Part shown: one piece after another, positions 42,660-52,161 of the stretch
How the letters are laid out: each line of letters opens with the position of its first letter
Position numbering within the stretch: position 1 is the stretch's first letter
Assembly (NCBI GenBank): GCA_937891015.1
Contig: CALAPY010000063.1
Location: 1-64,000, forward strand
From: UBA2108 sp002713215
GTDB lineage: Bacteria; Bacteroidota; Bacteroidia; Flavobacteriales_G; Salibacteraceae
Reading direction: 5' to 3'
DNA: 64,000 bases
The notes under the pieces: model-generated
What the model saw: only the letters and a program-made list of their open reading frames with translations
Told to the model about the DNA's origin: nothing
The model's database searches: none
Translations under genes and position numbers: made by a program

Positions 42660-43901
42660 ATGAGGCTTTTAAGCGAGTTGAAAGGAAAGCTATCCTTTTC
42701 AATTTCTTTACTTTCAATCTTTATTTTCTTATCTGGAAACGTTCAGGCATTGGATGGTGAAAAATTGTTCAAGGCCAATTGTGCATCCTGTCACAAAATT
42801 GACAAGAAATTCATTGGTCCGGCACTTGCGGGTGTTGAAGATCGATGGGAAAGTCAAGAAAATCTTTATGCCTGGATTAAGAATTCCCAGGATTATCTGA
42901 AGAAAAACTCAGGCGATGGTTACGCTAAATCACTGTTTGAGGACTACAACAAAAGTGTTATGACCGCTCAGGCGCTCTCTGACGAGGAGATTGCGGCGGT
43001 ATTAGATTACATTAATAATCCACCTGTAAAAGAAGAGAAGGTAGAAGAAGTAGCAGCAGCTCCTGTTCAAGCAGAAGATTATAGTGTTTATTGGTTAATT
43101 GGTTTACTTATAGTAATTCTTGTGATTATTAAGGTGCTTATGGATGTTAAATCATCACTTAAGCAAGTTAAGGCAGGTGTAACCGGAGAAACTATTTCTG
43201 ACGTTGGGCCTGTTGCTCAAGTTACTACTTGGATGGGTTCTCATAAAAGAACTACAGCCGCACTGGTATTACTAGTCATTGTAGTTGGTTCGGTAGACCT
43301 TTGGTTCGATGCTAAAGGAATTGGTGTTTACGAAGGTTATTCTCCTGAACAACCCATTAAATTTTCTCATAAAATTCACGCAGGTGATAATCAAATTGAT
43401 TGTGGTTACTGCCATGGCTCGGCATATAAAGGAAAAACAGCTGGAATTCCTTCAGTTAATGTTTGTATGAACTGCCATAAAGGTATTTCCGAAGGTAAAG
43501 TTTGGGGAACCGAAGAGATCGCTAAAATTTATGACGCTGCTGGTTTTGACCCGGAAAAACAACAATACACCGGAGATGAAAAACCGATTGAGTGGATTAG
43601 AATTCATAACCTTCCTGATTTTGCATACTTCAACCATTCACAACACGTGGTAGTTGGTAAGCAAAAATGTCAAACCTGTCATGGCGAGGTTGAAACCTTC
43701 GATTATCCAATGAAGCAACATTCCGATTTAACCATGGGATGGTGTGTAGATTGTCACCGTGAAACAGAAGTTGCCATGGAAGGCAATGCATACTACGACA
43801 AAATACACGAAGAATTAAAAGAAAGGTATAAAGACAAGCCGATTAAAAACTTCACTGTTGAGCATATCGGTGGGTTGGAATGTGCTAAATGTCATTACTA
43901 A
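42660..43901 (+). CDS. actA: Alternative complex III subunit A, hexaheme cytochrome c
   Basis: The 413-residue protein contains six CxxCH heme sites: CASCH in an N-terminal monoheme cytochrome c domain (~30-120), then CGYCH, CMNCH, CQTCH, CVDCH and CAKCH in the C-terminal pentaheme part (~235-413). Membrane segments lie at ~15-30, ~145-162 and ~198-214. ActA passes electrons from the quinol-oxidising membrane part to ActE or the oxidase. In the described complex the ActA core has five hemes; the sixth here belongs to the fused N-terminal domain. First gene of actABCDEF-coxB-coxA. Confidence 0.93.
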   Translation: MRLLSELKGKLSFSISLLSIFIFLSGNVQALDGEKLFKANCASCHKIDKKFIGPALAGVEDRWESQENLYAWIKNSQDYLKKNSGDGYAKSLFEDYNKSVMTAQALSDEEIAAVLDYINNPPVKEEKVEEVAAAPVQAEDYSVYWLIGLLIVILVIIKVLMDVKSSLKQVKAGVTGETISDVGPVAQVTTWMGSHKRTTAALVLLVIVVGSVDLWFDAKGIGVYEGYSPEQPIKFSHKIHAGDNQIDCGYCHGSAYKGKTAGIPSVNVCMNCHKGISEGKVWGTEEIAKIYDAAGFDPEKQQYTGDEKPIEWIRIHNLPDFAYFNHSQHVVVGKQKCQTCHGEVETFDYPMKQHSDLTMGWCVDCHRETEVAMEGNAYYDKIHEELKERYKDKPIKNFTVEHIGGLECAKCHY

Positions 43902-43935
43902 TTAGAACAACGAGATAGTTTACTTAAGAGGTACT

Positions 43936-46900
43936 ATGAGTGAAAAAAAATACTGGAATAGCTTAGATCAACTTAACGGTGATTCAACATTCGTGGAAGA
44001 AGCTCAGCGTGAGTTCAAAAGCGAATTGCCAGTTGAGGAGTTTTTAGCAAAAGACTCTTTAACTGATACTTCTTCTTCACGAAGAGATTTCTTGAAATTC
44101 ATGGGCTTTAGTATCAGTGCTGCCGCACTTGCTGCATGCGAAGCACCAGTTACCAAAGCATTGCCTTATGTGGTAAAGCCAGAAGAAGTTACTCCTGGAG
44201 TTGCTAACTGGTATGCTTCTACTTACAATAATGGAGGTGGTTTTGCTAGTATTCTGGTAAAAACCCGTGAAGGTCGTCCGATTTTCATCAAACCTAATAA
44301 CGCTTACCCTGAAGCAATGAGAGGTGTTAGCGCTAGAGCTAATGCATCTGTAATTGAGCTTTACGACGATAATCGTTATACTGGTCCTTTAATGAATGGT
44401 GAAGACACGGATTGGGATACGATTGATTCTGATATTGCTATCAAGTTAAAGCGAATCAAAGCAAAAGGTGGGAGAGTAGTTGTTTTGAGTTCTTCTACTT
44501 CTAGTCCTTCTACCAGGAAAGTATATGAATCGTTTACTTCGAATTTTTCAGGCTCCTCAGCTAATGAAGCTGAAGCAACTGGTGATGCTGAAGAAACGGA
44601 CGTAATGAATAAGGTAAACGACGCTGTCGTTTATTATGATGCTCAGAATTACGAAGGTATTTTAAGTGCCAACCAGGATGATTTTGGTGTTGCTGCTTTG
44701 CCTTCTTTCGATTTTACAAAAGCCAAAGTCGTGGTTAGTATCAACGCAGACTTCTTGTCAAGTTGGTTGGATGCTACAGCCAATTCTAAAGGATACGTTC
44801 AAAAGAGAAATCCTGATAATGCATGGATGTCCAGGCATTTTCAGTTTGAAACAAATATGACAACATCTGGTGCTGCCGCTGATGTCAGAGGAGCTATTAA
44901 ACCTTCTGAAACTGGTGAGGTTGCCAAAATGTTGTACAATGCCATTGCTAAAAAAGCCGGAGTGGTTACTGCCGCTTCAGGAAGCTTAGCCAACGACGAT
45001 AACGATGTCGCTGCCAAGGTTGAGAAAGCTGCGGGTGAATTGTGGGCAAACAAAGGCGCTGGTTTAGTAATGTGTGGATCGAATAATCGTTCGGTTCAGC
45101 AAGTGGTGAACGCCATAAACAACTTATTAGGAAACTACGGACAAACCATTTCAATGTCTAAAACCAACAATCTGTATAATTCAAACAGCGGGTTAGATGG
45201 TCTTATAGCAGACATGAAATCAGGTTCTGTAGATGCTTTAATTATAGCTGGAGCTAATCCTGCTTATTCACTCCCAGGTTCAATGGGATTTGAAGAAGCA
45301 TTGGCTAAGGTTGGATTAACCATTAGTTTGGCTGATCGTCCGGATGAAACTTCTACTTTGTGTGGTTACGTTTGTCCAGATAATTTCTTCCTCGAATCCT
45401 GGAACGATTATCAACCCTATACGGGTGTTTATACCATGGCGCAGCCCACTATCAGGCCGTTGTTTAATACACGCCAGGCTCAGGAGTCACTATTAACCTG
45501 GATGGGAGTAGATGCTAATTATTACGATTATATCAAATCCGTTTGGAAAACTTCTATCCTGTCAGGTGTAGCTGATCAAATTGCTTCCGATGATGCATTT
45601 AATCGCGCTCAACAGAAAGGAGTTTATTTAATCACTAATACCAATCCAGAGCCTCAGTATGTAGGTAATGTATTAAATGCGGCAAAAAAGATTGGTGTTT
45701 CTACAGGAACATGGGAAGCTCAATTGTATTTTTCTACAGCAATTGGTGATGGATCTCAGGCAAATAACCCACACCTTCAGGAATTACCCGATTCAGTTAC
45801 CAAAATATCCTGGGATAACTATGTTACCATGGCGCCTTCAGATATGTTGGAGAATGGATGGGAAACCAGAACTGCTCAAGAAACACCTGCTAACCTGGTT
45901 ACCGTTACCATTAATGGTTATTCGGTAAACCTTCCGGCAGTTGCCTCTCCTGGTCAGAAAAAAGGAACCATTGGTATTGCTTTAGGTTACGGTAGGTCGG
46001 TTTCTGGCCCAACAGGTCAAACGGGTCAAAACCTTTACGGAAGTTTATCATTCGAGAATGGAACGTATTCTTATTCTGCAAGTGACGTAAGCGTGGTTGA
46101 TGCTGGTGAAAAGTATCAGATTGCTTCAGTTCAGACTCATCATACCATGATGGGAAGGAAGATTGTTAATGAAACTGATTTTGTTACTTTCAAACAAGTA
46201 GACAAAAACGATGAGGTTAAAGGTTGGAATAAGGACGTTAAGTTACTCGATGCCTTTGGACGTGATACTCCGGTTAAAGAAATGAACCTATGGGATGACC
46301 ACGGAATCGAACTGGGTCATCGTTGGGGATTAAGTGTTGATCTGAATGCTTGTACCGGATGTGGTGCTTGTGTTACAGCTTGTCACATAGAAAATAATGT
46401 TGCCGTTGTTGGTAAAGATGAGATTCGCAGAACACGTAGTATGTTCTGGTTAAGAGTTGATCGTTACTACTCCAGTGACACTACCGAAGAAAACGCTAAA
46501 GAAAGCGGTAAAGGTGTCATGGACATGTATGCTGATATGGAGATTCCTTCAGATTACCCTGAAGTGGTTTTCCAACCTGTCATGTGTCAGCACTGTAATC
46601 ACGCTCCATGTGAAACCGTTTGTCCTGTTGCCGCAACAACGCATAGTGAAGAAGGGTTGAATCAAATGGCGTATAACCGTTGTATTGGAACTCGTTACTG
46701 CGCAGCTAACTGTCCTTACAAAGTGAGAAGGTTTAATTGGTTTAACTACAATAAAGATCCTAAATTCACGGACATTAACCCAAGCCAGAACGATTTGGCA
46801 AGAATGGTATTGAACCCCGATGTTGTAGTAAGGTCCAGAGGAGTTATTGAGAAGTGTTCTTTCTGCGTTCAAAAAATTCAAGATGGTAAGTTGGTTGCTA

Positions 46901-47112
46901 AGAAAGCAGGTCGTCCCGTTCAGGATGGCGATGTAGTTAGTGCTTGTGCTTCTGCATGTCCGACCAATGCAATTTCATTTGGAGATTTAAATGATTCAAA
47001 ATCTAAGGTAAGAGCTGATTTTGACAACGATAGAGCTTATTTTATGGTAGAAGAGGTTGGAACTCAGCCGAATGTATCATATATGACTAAGGTTAGAAAT
47101 AGAAAAGCATAA
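43936..47112 (+). CDS. actB: Alternative complex III subunit B, iron-sulfur/molybdopterin-like
   Basis: The 1,058-residue protein has a Tat-like leader (SSRRDFLKFMGFSISAAALAAC, ~52-75, with a possible lipobox cysteine), a large molybdopterin-oxidoreductase-like domain that in this family binds no Mo cofactor (~80-750), and a C-terminal ferredoxin domain with the cysteine clusters CTGCGACVTAC, CQHCNHAPCETVC, CIGTRYCAANC and CSFCVQK...CASAC, for three [4Fe-4S] and one [3Fe-4S] centres in known homologs. It sits on the periplasmic side of the complex. It is 34 bp from actA and 23 bp from actC. Confidence 0.95.
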   Translation: MSEKKYWNSLDQLNGDSTFVEEAQREFKSELPVEEFLAKDSLTDTSSSRRDFLKFMGFSISAAALAACEAPVTKALPYVVKPEEVTPGVANWYASTYNNGGGFASILVKTREGRPIFIKPNNAYPEAMRGVSARANASVIELYDDNRYTGPLMNGEDTDWDTIDSDIAIKLKRIKAKGGRVVVLSSSTSSPSTRKVYESFTSNFSGSSANEAEATGDAEETDVMNKVNDAVVYYDAQNYEGILSANQDDFGVAALPSFDFTKAKVVVSINADFLSSWLDATANSKGYVQKRNPDNAWMSRHFQFETNMTTSGAAADVRGAIKPSETGEVAKMLYNAIAKKAGVVTAASGSLANDDNDVAAKVEKAAGELWANKGAGLVMCGSNNRSVQQVVNAINNLLGNYGQTISMSKTNNLYNSNSGLDGLIADMKSGSVDALIIAGANPAYSLPGSMGFEEALAKVGLTISLADRPDETSTLCGYVCPDNFFLESWNDYQPYTGVYTMAQPTIRPLFNTRQAQESLLTWMGVDANYYDYIKSVWKTSILSGVADQIASDDAFNRAQQKGVYLITNTNPEPQYVGNVLNAAKKIGVSTGTWEAQLYFSTAIGDGSQANNPHLQELPDSVTKISWDNYVTMAPSDMLENGWETRTAQETPANLVTVTINGYSVNLPAVASPGQKKGTIGIALGYGRSVSGPTGQTGQNLYGSLSFENGTYSYSASDVSVVDAGEKYQIASVQTHHTMMGRKIVNETDFVTFKQVDKNDEVKGWNKDVKLLDAFGRDTPVKEMNLWDDHGIELGHRWGLSVDLNACTGCGACVTACHIENNVAVVGKDEIRRTRSMFWLRVDRYYSSDTTEENAKESGKGVMDMYADMEIPSDYPEVVFQPVMCQHCNHAPCETVCPVAATTHSEEGLNQMAYNRCIGTRYCAANCPYKVRRFNWFNYNKDPKFTDINPSQNDLARMVLNPDVVVRSRGVIEKCSFCVQKIQDGKLVAKKAGRPVQDGDVVSACASACPTNAISFGDLNDSKSKVRADFDNDRAYFMVEEVGTQPNVSYMTKVRNRKA

Positions 47113-47135
47113 TAAAGAAATAGAAAATTTGATCC

Positions 47136-48509
47136 ATGCATAAGGAATCAGAAATACGTTACCCCCTCATTCTAGGAGATAAGAATTATCACCAGATAAC
47201 GGAAGATGTTTGTGCGCCTTTGGAAGGTCGAGCAAATAAGCTTTGGTATTTAGCCTTCAGTATTGCTGCTGTTGCTGCGCTATGGGGGCTTGGATGTATC
47301 ATGTATACCATTGGCCGGGGAATTGGTGTTTGGGGTTTAAATACCACCATCGATTGGGCCTGGGACATTACTAACTTCGTTTGGTGGGTTGGGATTGGAC
47401 ACGCCGGAACATTGATTTCAGCGGTTCTTTTATTATTTCGTCAGAAATGGAGAATGGCAATTAACCGTTCTGCTGAAGCGATGACCATTTTTGCCGTAAT
47501 GATGGCAGCACTTTTCCCGGGAATTCACATGGGGAGAATATGGATGGCCTACTGGGTTTTCCCAATTCCAAATCAATTTGGTTCATTGTGGGTAAACTTT
47601 AACTCACCACTTTTGTGGGATGTATTTGCGATCTCGACTTATTTCTCTGTTTCACTTGTATTTTGGTACATTGGACTTATTCCTGATTTTGCAACTGTAC
47701 GAGACAGAGCCACCAGAAAAATCCCTAAGTCTATCTACTCAGTGTTAGCATTTGGATGGAGTGGAAAAGTGAAGCAATGGATTCGTTTTGAAGAAATTTC
47801 TTTGGTACTTGCCGGTTTGGCAACACCGCTGGTGTTTTCTGTACACTCTATTGTATCTATGGACTTTGCAACTTCGGTTATTCCAGGATGGCACACAACG
47901 ATTTTCCCTCCTTACTTTGTTGCGGGGGCGATCTTTTCGGGTTTTGCTATGGTACAAACTCTGTTGATTACCGCAAGAAAGGTAGTTAACCTTGAATCGT
48001 ACATTACAAGAAAGCATATCGAGTACATGAACATAGTAATTGTAATTACAGGTTCTATGGTAGGTATTGCTTATTTAAGCGAGCTGTTTATCGCTTGGTA
48101 CTCAGGAGTAGAGTTTGAACAATATGCCTTCTTAAATAGAGCAACCGGTCCTTACTGGTGGGCATACGCTTCCATGATGACCTGTAATGTTATTATTCCT
48201 TTAACATTCTTCGTCGAAAAGCTTAGAAAGAACATAGTCTATTCTTGGATCATATCAATTTTCGTGAATATTGGTATGTGGTTCGAGAGATTTGTAATTA
48301 TCGTAACCTCTCTTCACAGAGATTACATTCCAAGTAACTGGACCATGTTCCACCCAACTTTTGTGGATATTGGAATTTTTATTGGAACCATTGGAATATT
48401 CGGAGTACTGTTTTTACTATACGCAAGAACATTCCCGGTATTGGCATTGAATGAATTGAAGACGATTTTGAAATCTTCAGGAGAGAATTATAAAAAACAA
48501 CAACATTAA
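47136..48509 (+). CDS. actC: Alternative complex III subunit C (NrfD/PsrC-like)
   Basis: The 457-residue integral membrane protein has about ten membrane helices of the NrfD family. This subunit binds menaquinol and is thought to help move protons. Characteristic stretches include NFVWWVGIGHAGTLISAVLLL, PGIHMGRIWMAYW and the final FERFVIIVTSLHRDYIPSNW. It pairs with its paralog ActF in the complex and is placed between actB and actD as in other Bacteroidota. Confidence 0.95.
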   Translation: MHKESEIRYPLILGDKNYHQITEDVCAPLEGRANKLWYLAFSIAAVAALWGLGCIMYTIGRGIGVWGLNTTIDWAWDITNFVWWVGIGHAGTLISAVLLLFRQKWRMAINRSAEAMTIFAVMMAALFPGIHMGRIWMAYWVFPIPNQFGSLWVNFNSPLLWDVFAISTYFSVSLVFWYIGLIPDFATVRDRATRKIPKSIYSVLAFGWSGKVKQWIRFEEISLVLAGLATPLVFSVHSIVSMDFATSVIPGWHTTIFPPYFVAGAIFSGFAMVQTLLITARKVVNLESYITRKHIEYMNIVIVITGSMVGIAYLSELFIAWYSGVEFEQYAFLNRATGPYWWAYASMMTCNVIIPLTFFVEKLRKNIVYSWIISIFVNIGMWFERFVIIVTSLHRDYIPSNWTMFHPTFVDIGIFIGTIGIFGVLFLLYARTFPVLALNELKTILKSSGENYKKQQH

Positions 48510-48523
48510 TTATAAGCACTGTA

Positions 48524-49054
48524 ATGAGTAGTGGAATGAAATTATACGGGCTTTATAACGATGACGGGGTTCTGGTTGACGGTGCAAAAACACTGGTATC
48601 AAAAGGAATCAAAGTAAATGAGGTTTACTCCCCATTTCCTATCCACGGAATCGAAAGAATTATTGGAGTAAGGTGGACGCGAATTGCTATTGCCGGTTTC
48701 TTATATGGAATTACCGGAACTACATTGGCGTTGTTCGGTATGTCTTATTTTATGATTCAGGATTGGCCAATGATTATCGGAGGTAAACCCAATTTTGCAT
48801 TTATACTTAATGTTCCAGCCTTTATTCCAATTACATTCGAGTTTACAGTCCTCTGTGCGGCTCATGGAATGGCATTAACCTATTTCATACGAAACTGGAC
48901 ACTGCCTGGTGTAAAGGCGAAAAACCCTCACCCAAGAACAACAGACGATCATTTTGCAATTGAATTGGTACCAGAAGATATTAAAGATTATTCAAAAGAA
49001 GATTTGACTTCTTTATTGAAAGAAACTGGTACAGTTGAAGTATTTGAAAAGTAA
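48524..49054 (+). CDS. actD: Alternative complex III subunit D (DUF3341)
   Basis: The 176-residue protein has a soluble N-terminal region (~1-50: LYGLYNDDGVLVDGAKTLVSKG) and two membrane helices (~60-83 and ~100-125), followed by a cytoplasmic tail. It matches the DUF3341/ActD family, a structural subunit of the complex. It ends 4 bp before the chosen actE start. Confidence 0.93.
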   Translation: MSSGMKLYGLYNDDGVLVDGAKTLVSKGIKVNEVYSPFPIHGIERIIGVRWTRIAIAGFLYGITGTTLALFGMSYFMIQDWPMIIGGKPNFAFILNVPAFIPITFEFTVLCAAHGMALTYFIRNWTLPGVKAKNPHPRTTDDHFAIELVPEDIKDYSKEDLTSLLKETGTVEVFEK

Positions 49055-49058
49055 AAGG

Positions 49059-49703
49059 ATGAAGAAATCTAACGCATCGATGAAATCATTTGCCTCTATC
49101 CTCGGGCTTTTTGTCTTAGGAGTAGTTGTGTTACAATCTTGTAAGTCCGATCCTAATAGTCCGGGCTTTGAGTATATGCCTGACATGTATCGCTCGCCTT
49201 CCTATGAAACGTATGGAACTGGTTTAGAACCTACGGGTGCTTCGGCTAGGGTTCCCGCTGAAAACTCAATTGCTATGGGAGAAGATAATTTACCCTATCC
49301 ATATCCTAACACATTTGAGGGTTATGAAGCCGCAGGGATGAACTTAAAAAATCCATTGGCTTGGAATGACGAAAACATTGCCAAAGGGAAGGCAAACTAC
49401 ATGAGATTTTGTGTGCATTGTCATGGGAAGAAAGGAAAAGGAGATGGTACTGTACCTACAAATAGCGAATATCCTAATCCTCCAGCATACGATGCTGGGT
49501 TAAAAGATTTGCCTGCAGGTAAAATGTTCCATTCGTTGCAATGGGGAAAAAACCTTATGGGTTCACATGCCTCGCAAATGACTAAGACTGAGCGTTGGGA
49601 AGTTATTTTGTATGTGCAAACATTACAAGGTAAAACAGCTAATGATTTAATGAATGTAGCCCCTGCAGATAGTGCAAGTGCTGCTGAAGGAAAGGAACAA
49701 TAG
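49059..49703 (+). CDS. actE: Alternative complex III subunit E, monoheme cytochrome c lipoprotein
   Basis: The ATG at 49059 is chosen because it follows AAAAGG and starts a normal lipoprotein signal; the in-frame TTG at 49035 would overlap actD. The 214-residue protein has a lipobox VVLQSC near residue 29, a cytochrome c domain with CVHCH (~residues 117-121), and a MGSHASQMT axial methionine region. It receives electrons from ActA and delivers them to the oxidase. The lipid anchor holds it at the periplasmic face. Confidence 0.92.
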   Translation: MKKSNASMKSFASILGLFVLGVVVLQSCKSDPNSPGFEYMPDMYRSPSYETYGTGLEPTGASARVPAENSIAMGEDNLPYPYPNTFEGYEAAGMNLKNPLAWNDENIAKGKANYMRFCVHCHGKKGKGDGTVPTNSEYPNPPAYDAGLKDLPAGKMFHSLQWGKNLMGSHASQMTKTERWEVILYVQTLQGKTANDLMNVAPADSASAAEGKEQ

Positions 49704-49739
49704 AATTTGATCATAGAAAGTAGAAAAGAATAGAAATAA

Positions 49740-50945
49740 ATGGAACAGTTTATATTTTCTAGCAAAACAAAAAGGCTTACCTACATTTTAATGTCGTTTG
49801 GAGTAATCGCTCTTGTGTATGGTATTTTTCTGGCCGTTTCCGATGTTGACGGAGCTCATCATTCAGGAACAAGACTATGGACAAACCTGCTGATCAATGG
49901 ATTCTTTTTTATGGGAATCGCAGCATCGGCAATGTTCTTTTTTGCCGTTAATTATGCAGCCGAATCGGGATGGTGGGTTGTAATTAAAAGAATTCTTGAA
50001 GCCGTTGGTAGTTTCCTTCCGGTAGGTTCATTGGTTTTATTCATTGTTCTTTTTGCCGGTGTTGCACACCAGCACCATATATGGCACTGGATGGATGCAG
50101 AGGCAGTAGCTGCTGATGAAGTTCTTCGGGGTAAGGCTCCTTATTTGAACTGGATGTTTATGGCTGCGCGTCAGCTTATTATTCTTGGAGCATGGATTTT
50201 CATGTGGACCAGATTTAGGAAAAGATCATTAGAAGAAGATTTAGGCTTTGAGAGAAACAGACATTTTAAAAATGTTCGTGACGCTGCTATTTTCTTGATC
50301 ATTTTTGGTTACCCCATTTCTACATTTGTTCCGTGGGATTGGATCATGTCTATTGATGCCCATTGGTTTTCTACCCTATTTGGTTGGTATGTATTCTCAG
50401 GCCTTTGGCTGAGTTCGTTAGTGGTGACTACTCTTATGGTTATCTGGTTGAAGAAACAGGGTTACATGAAAGATGTAAACGCTAGCCATATTCAGGATTT
50501 AGGAAAATGGGTCTTTGGAGTTTCCTTCTTATGGGCTTACCTGTTTTTCTCTCAGTTTATGCTTATCTGGTACTCCAATATTCCGGAAGAGGTGACCTAT
50601 TTTCAGGTTCGTTTCGAAGAATACAAGTATTTGTATTGGTCTATGTTCTTTGTCAATTTCGCATTTCCAATGATTGCTTTAATGGATAGAGATTCGAAAA
50701 GAAATTTCAGGTCGCTTACTGTTATTGGTATACTAATCTTCATTGGACACTGGGTTGATACATATATGTTGATCACTCCTGCAACAATGAAGACTCATAG
50801 TACGATTGGAATTGTTGAAATAGGGTTGGGACTTGGTTTCTTAGGTTTGTTTTTGTTTGTGGTTTTGAACACACTTACAAAGGCGCCATTAATGGCTAAG
50901 AATCATCCGTTTTTTGAGGAAAGCGTACATCATGAAATTCATTAA
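49740..50945 (+). CDS. actF: Alternative complex III subunit F (NrfD-like paralog)
   Basis: The 401-residue membrane protein has about ten predicted helices and is the ActF member of the complex, related to ActC. The segments GVAHQHHIWHWMDAEAV and VPWDWIMSIDAHWFSTLFGW with conserved His and Asp residues are typical. It completes actABCDEF, and the oxidase subunit II gene follows after 37 bp. Confidence 0.93.
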   Translation: MEQFIFSSKTKRLTYILMSFGVIALVYGIFLAVSDVDGAHHSGTRLWTNLLINGFFFMGIAASAMFFFAVNYAAESGWWVVIKRILEAVGSFLPVGSLVLFIVLFAGVAHQHHIWHWMDAEAVAADEVLRGKAPYLNWMFMAARQLIILGAWIFMWTRFRKRSLEEDLGFERNRHFKNVRDAAIFLIIFGYPISTFVPWDWIMSIDAHWFSTLFGWYVFSGLWLSSLVVTTLMVIWLKKQGYMKDVNASHIQDLGKWVFGVSFLWAYLFFSQFMLIWYSNIPEEVTYFQVRFEEYKYLYWSMFFVNFAFPMIALMDRDSKRNFRSLTVIGILIFIGHWVDTYMLITPATMKTHSTIGIVEIGLGLGFLGLFLFVVLNTLTKAPLMAKNHPFFEESVHHEIH

Positions 50946-50982
50946 TTAGATAATTAAGAAATAGAAAAATAGAGTAGATAAC

Positions 50983-52134
50983 ATGACTACATTTCTAATA
51001 TATCTCGTTTTAATTCTAGGAATCGTCGCCCTAGTACAACTAATTAGAGTATCTGAGATTTCTAATTTTTTGAATGGTGAGGACGGAATTATGGTCACCG
51101 ACAAAGAGACCAATAACATCCGTTACATGTTTGTTGCATTTTTTGCTGCTTTCATTGGATTTTATGGTTGGTTGGTTTGGAGGTTTTGGGACATTCTTCT
51201 GCCGGCAGCCGCTTCTGAACATGGTAAGGCTATCGATACATTAATGAATTTAAATATTGCGTTGATAACAATTGTTTTCGTCGCCCTACATATTGTTCTT
51301 TCTTACTTTTTGTTTCGATATGCTAAAACGAAAAATGAAAAGGCCACTTTTAATACACACAGCAATAAGCTTGAATTAATTTGGACGATAACTCCAGCGG
51401 TATTTTTAGCGGGAATAATCATTTTTGGCATTAGTGCCTGGAACGATGCCATGCGTAACGTTCCTGAAGATGCCATTAACATTGAACTTTACGCCAGACA
51501 GTTCGACTGGACTGCTCGATATGCAGGAAAGGATAATGTACTGGGGAAAGCCAACTTTAGAATGATTAATGGAACTAATGCCCTAGGAATTATAAACGAG
51601 AAATCAATTAATGATCGTTTAAGCGCATACAATGAAAAAATTGCCGAATTGGAGGAAAGCCGAAAGAGCGTATTTCCAGGAGGTACCAATGATCAGGAAA
51701 TTTTGGAGGAGATAACACTTCAAAAAAAGCATAGAGCATATATTGAGCAATTGCAGGCTCAAAATAATGTTGAGAGTTATTCGGTAGCTGATGACGACAT
51801 ATTAGCTAAGGTTGAATTCCACATTCCAATAAATAAACCGATTAATTTTCAGATTAGGTCTCAGGATGTGATTCACTCTGCTTATATGCCGCATTTTAGG
51901 GCTCAGATGAATGCTGTACCGGGAATGATGACACAATTTTATTTCACACCGACAATGACCACAGAACAAATGAGAGCTAAGTTGGGTAATCCTGATTTTA
52001 ACTACATATTATTGTGTAATAAGATTTGTGGTGCGGCTCACTACAACATGCAGATGAATATTGTGGTTGAATCGGAAGAGGATTACAATAAATGGTTATC
52101 AGAACAGCCTAAGTTTTTTACGGCTGAAAAATAA
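50983..52134 (+). CDS. coxB: Cytochrome c oxidase subunit II
   Basis: The 383-residue protein has membrane segments at ~1-20, ~45-65, ~85-108 and ~130-150 and a periplasmic cupredoxin domain. The CuA ligands are seen in CNKICGAAHYNMQM (two Cys, His, Met). A charged coiled-coil insertion (~200-262, with AYNEKIAELEESRKS) splits the cupredoxin start, which explains the length. An aspartate/tryptophan docking region is not obvious. It is cotranscribed with actF upstream and coxA 27 bp downstream, so it accepts electrons from ActE directly or through a shuttle cytochrome. Confidence 0.93.
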   Translation: MTTFLIYLVLILGIVALVQLIRVSEISNFLNGEDGIMVTDKETNNIRYMFVAFFAAFIGFYGWLVWRFWDILLPAAASEHGKAIDTLMNLNIALITIVFVALHIVLSYFLFRYAKTKNEKATFNTHSNKLELIWTITPAVFLAGIIIFGISAWNDAMRNVPEDAINIELYARQFDWTARYAGKDNVLGKANFRMINGTNALGIINEKSINDRLSAYNEKIAELEESRKSVFPGGTNDQEILEEITLQKKHRAYIEQLQAQNNVESYSVADDDILAKVEFHIPINKPINFQIRSQDVIHSAYMPHFRAQMNAVPGMMTQFYFTPTMTTEQMRAKLGNPDFNYILLCNKICGAAHYNMQMNIVVESEEDYNKWLSEQPKFFTAEK

Positions 52135-52161
52135 AATAGAACTTAAAAAGGATTTATAGAA

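Noticed and set aside
49035..49058. TTG start of actE overlapping actD
   Set aside because: The ATG at 49059 has an AAAAGG site and begins a typical lipoprotein signal peptide.
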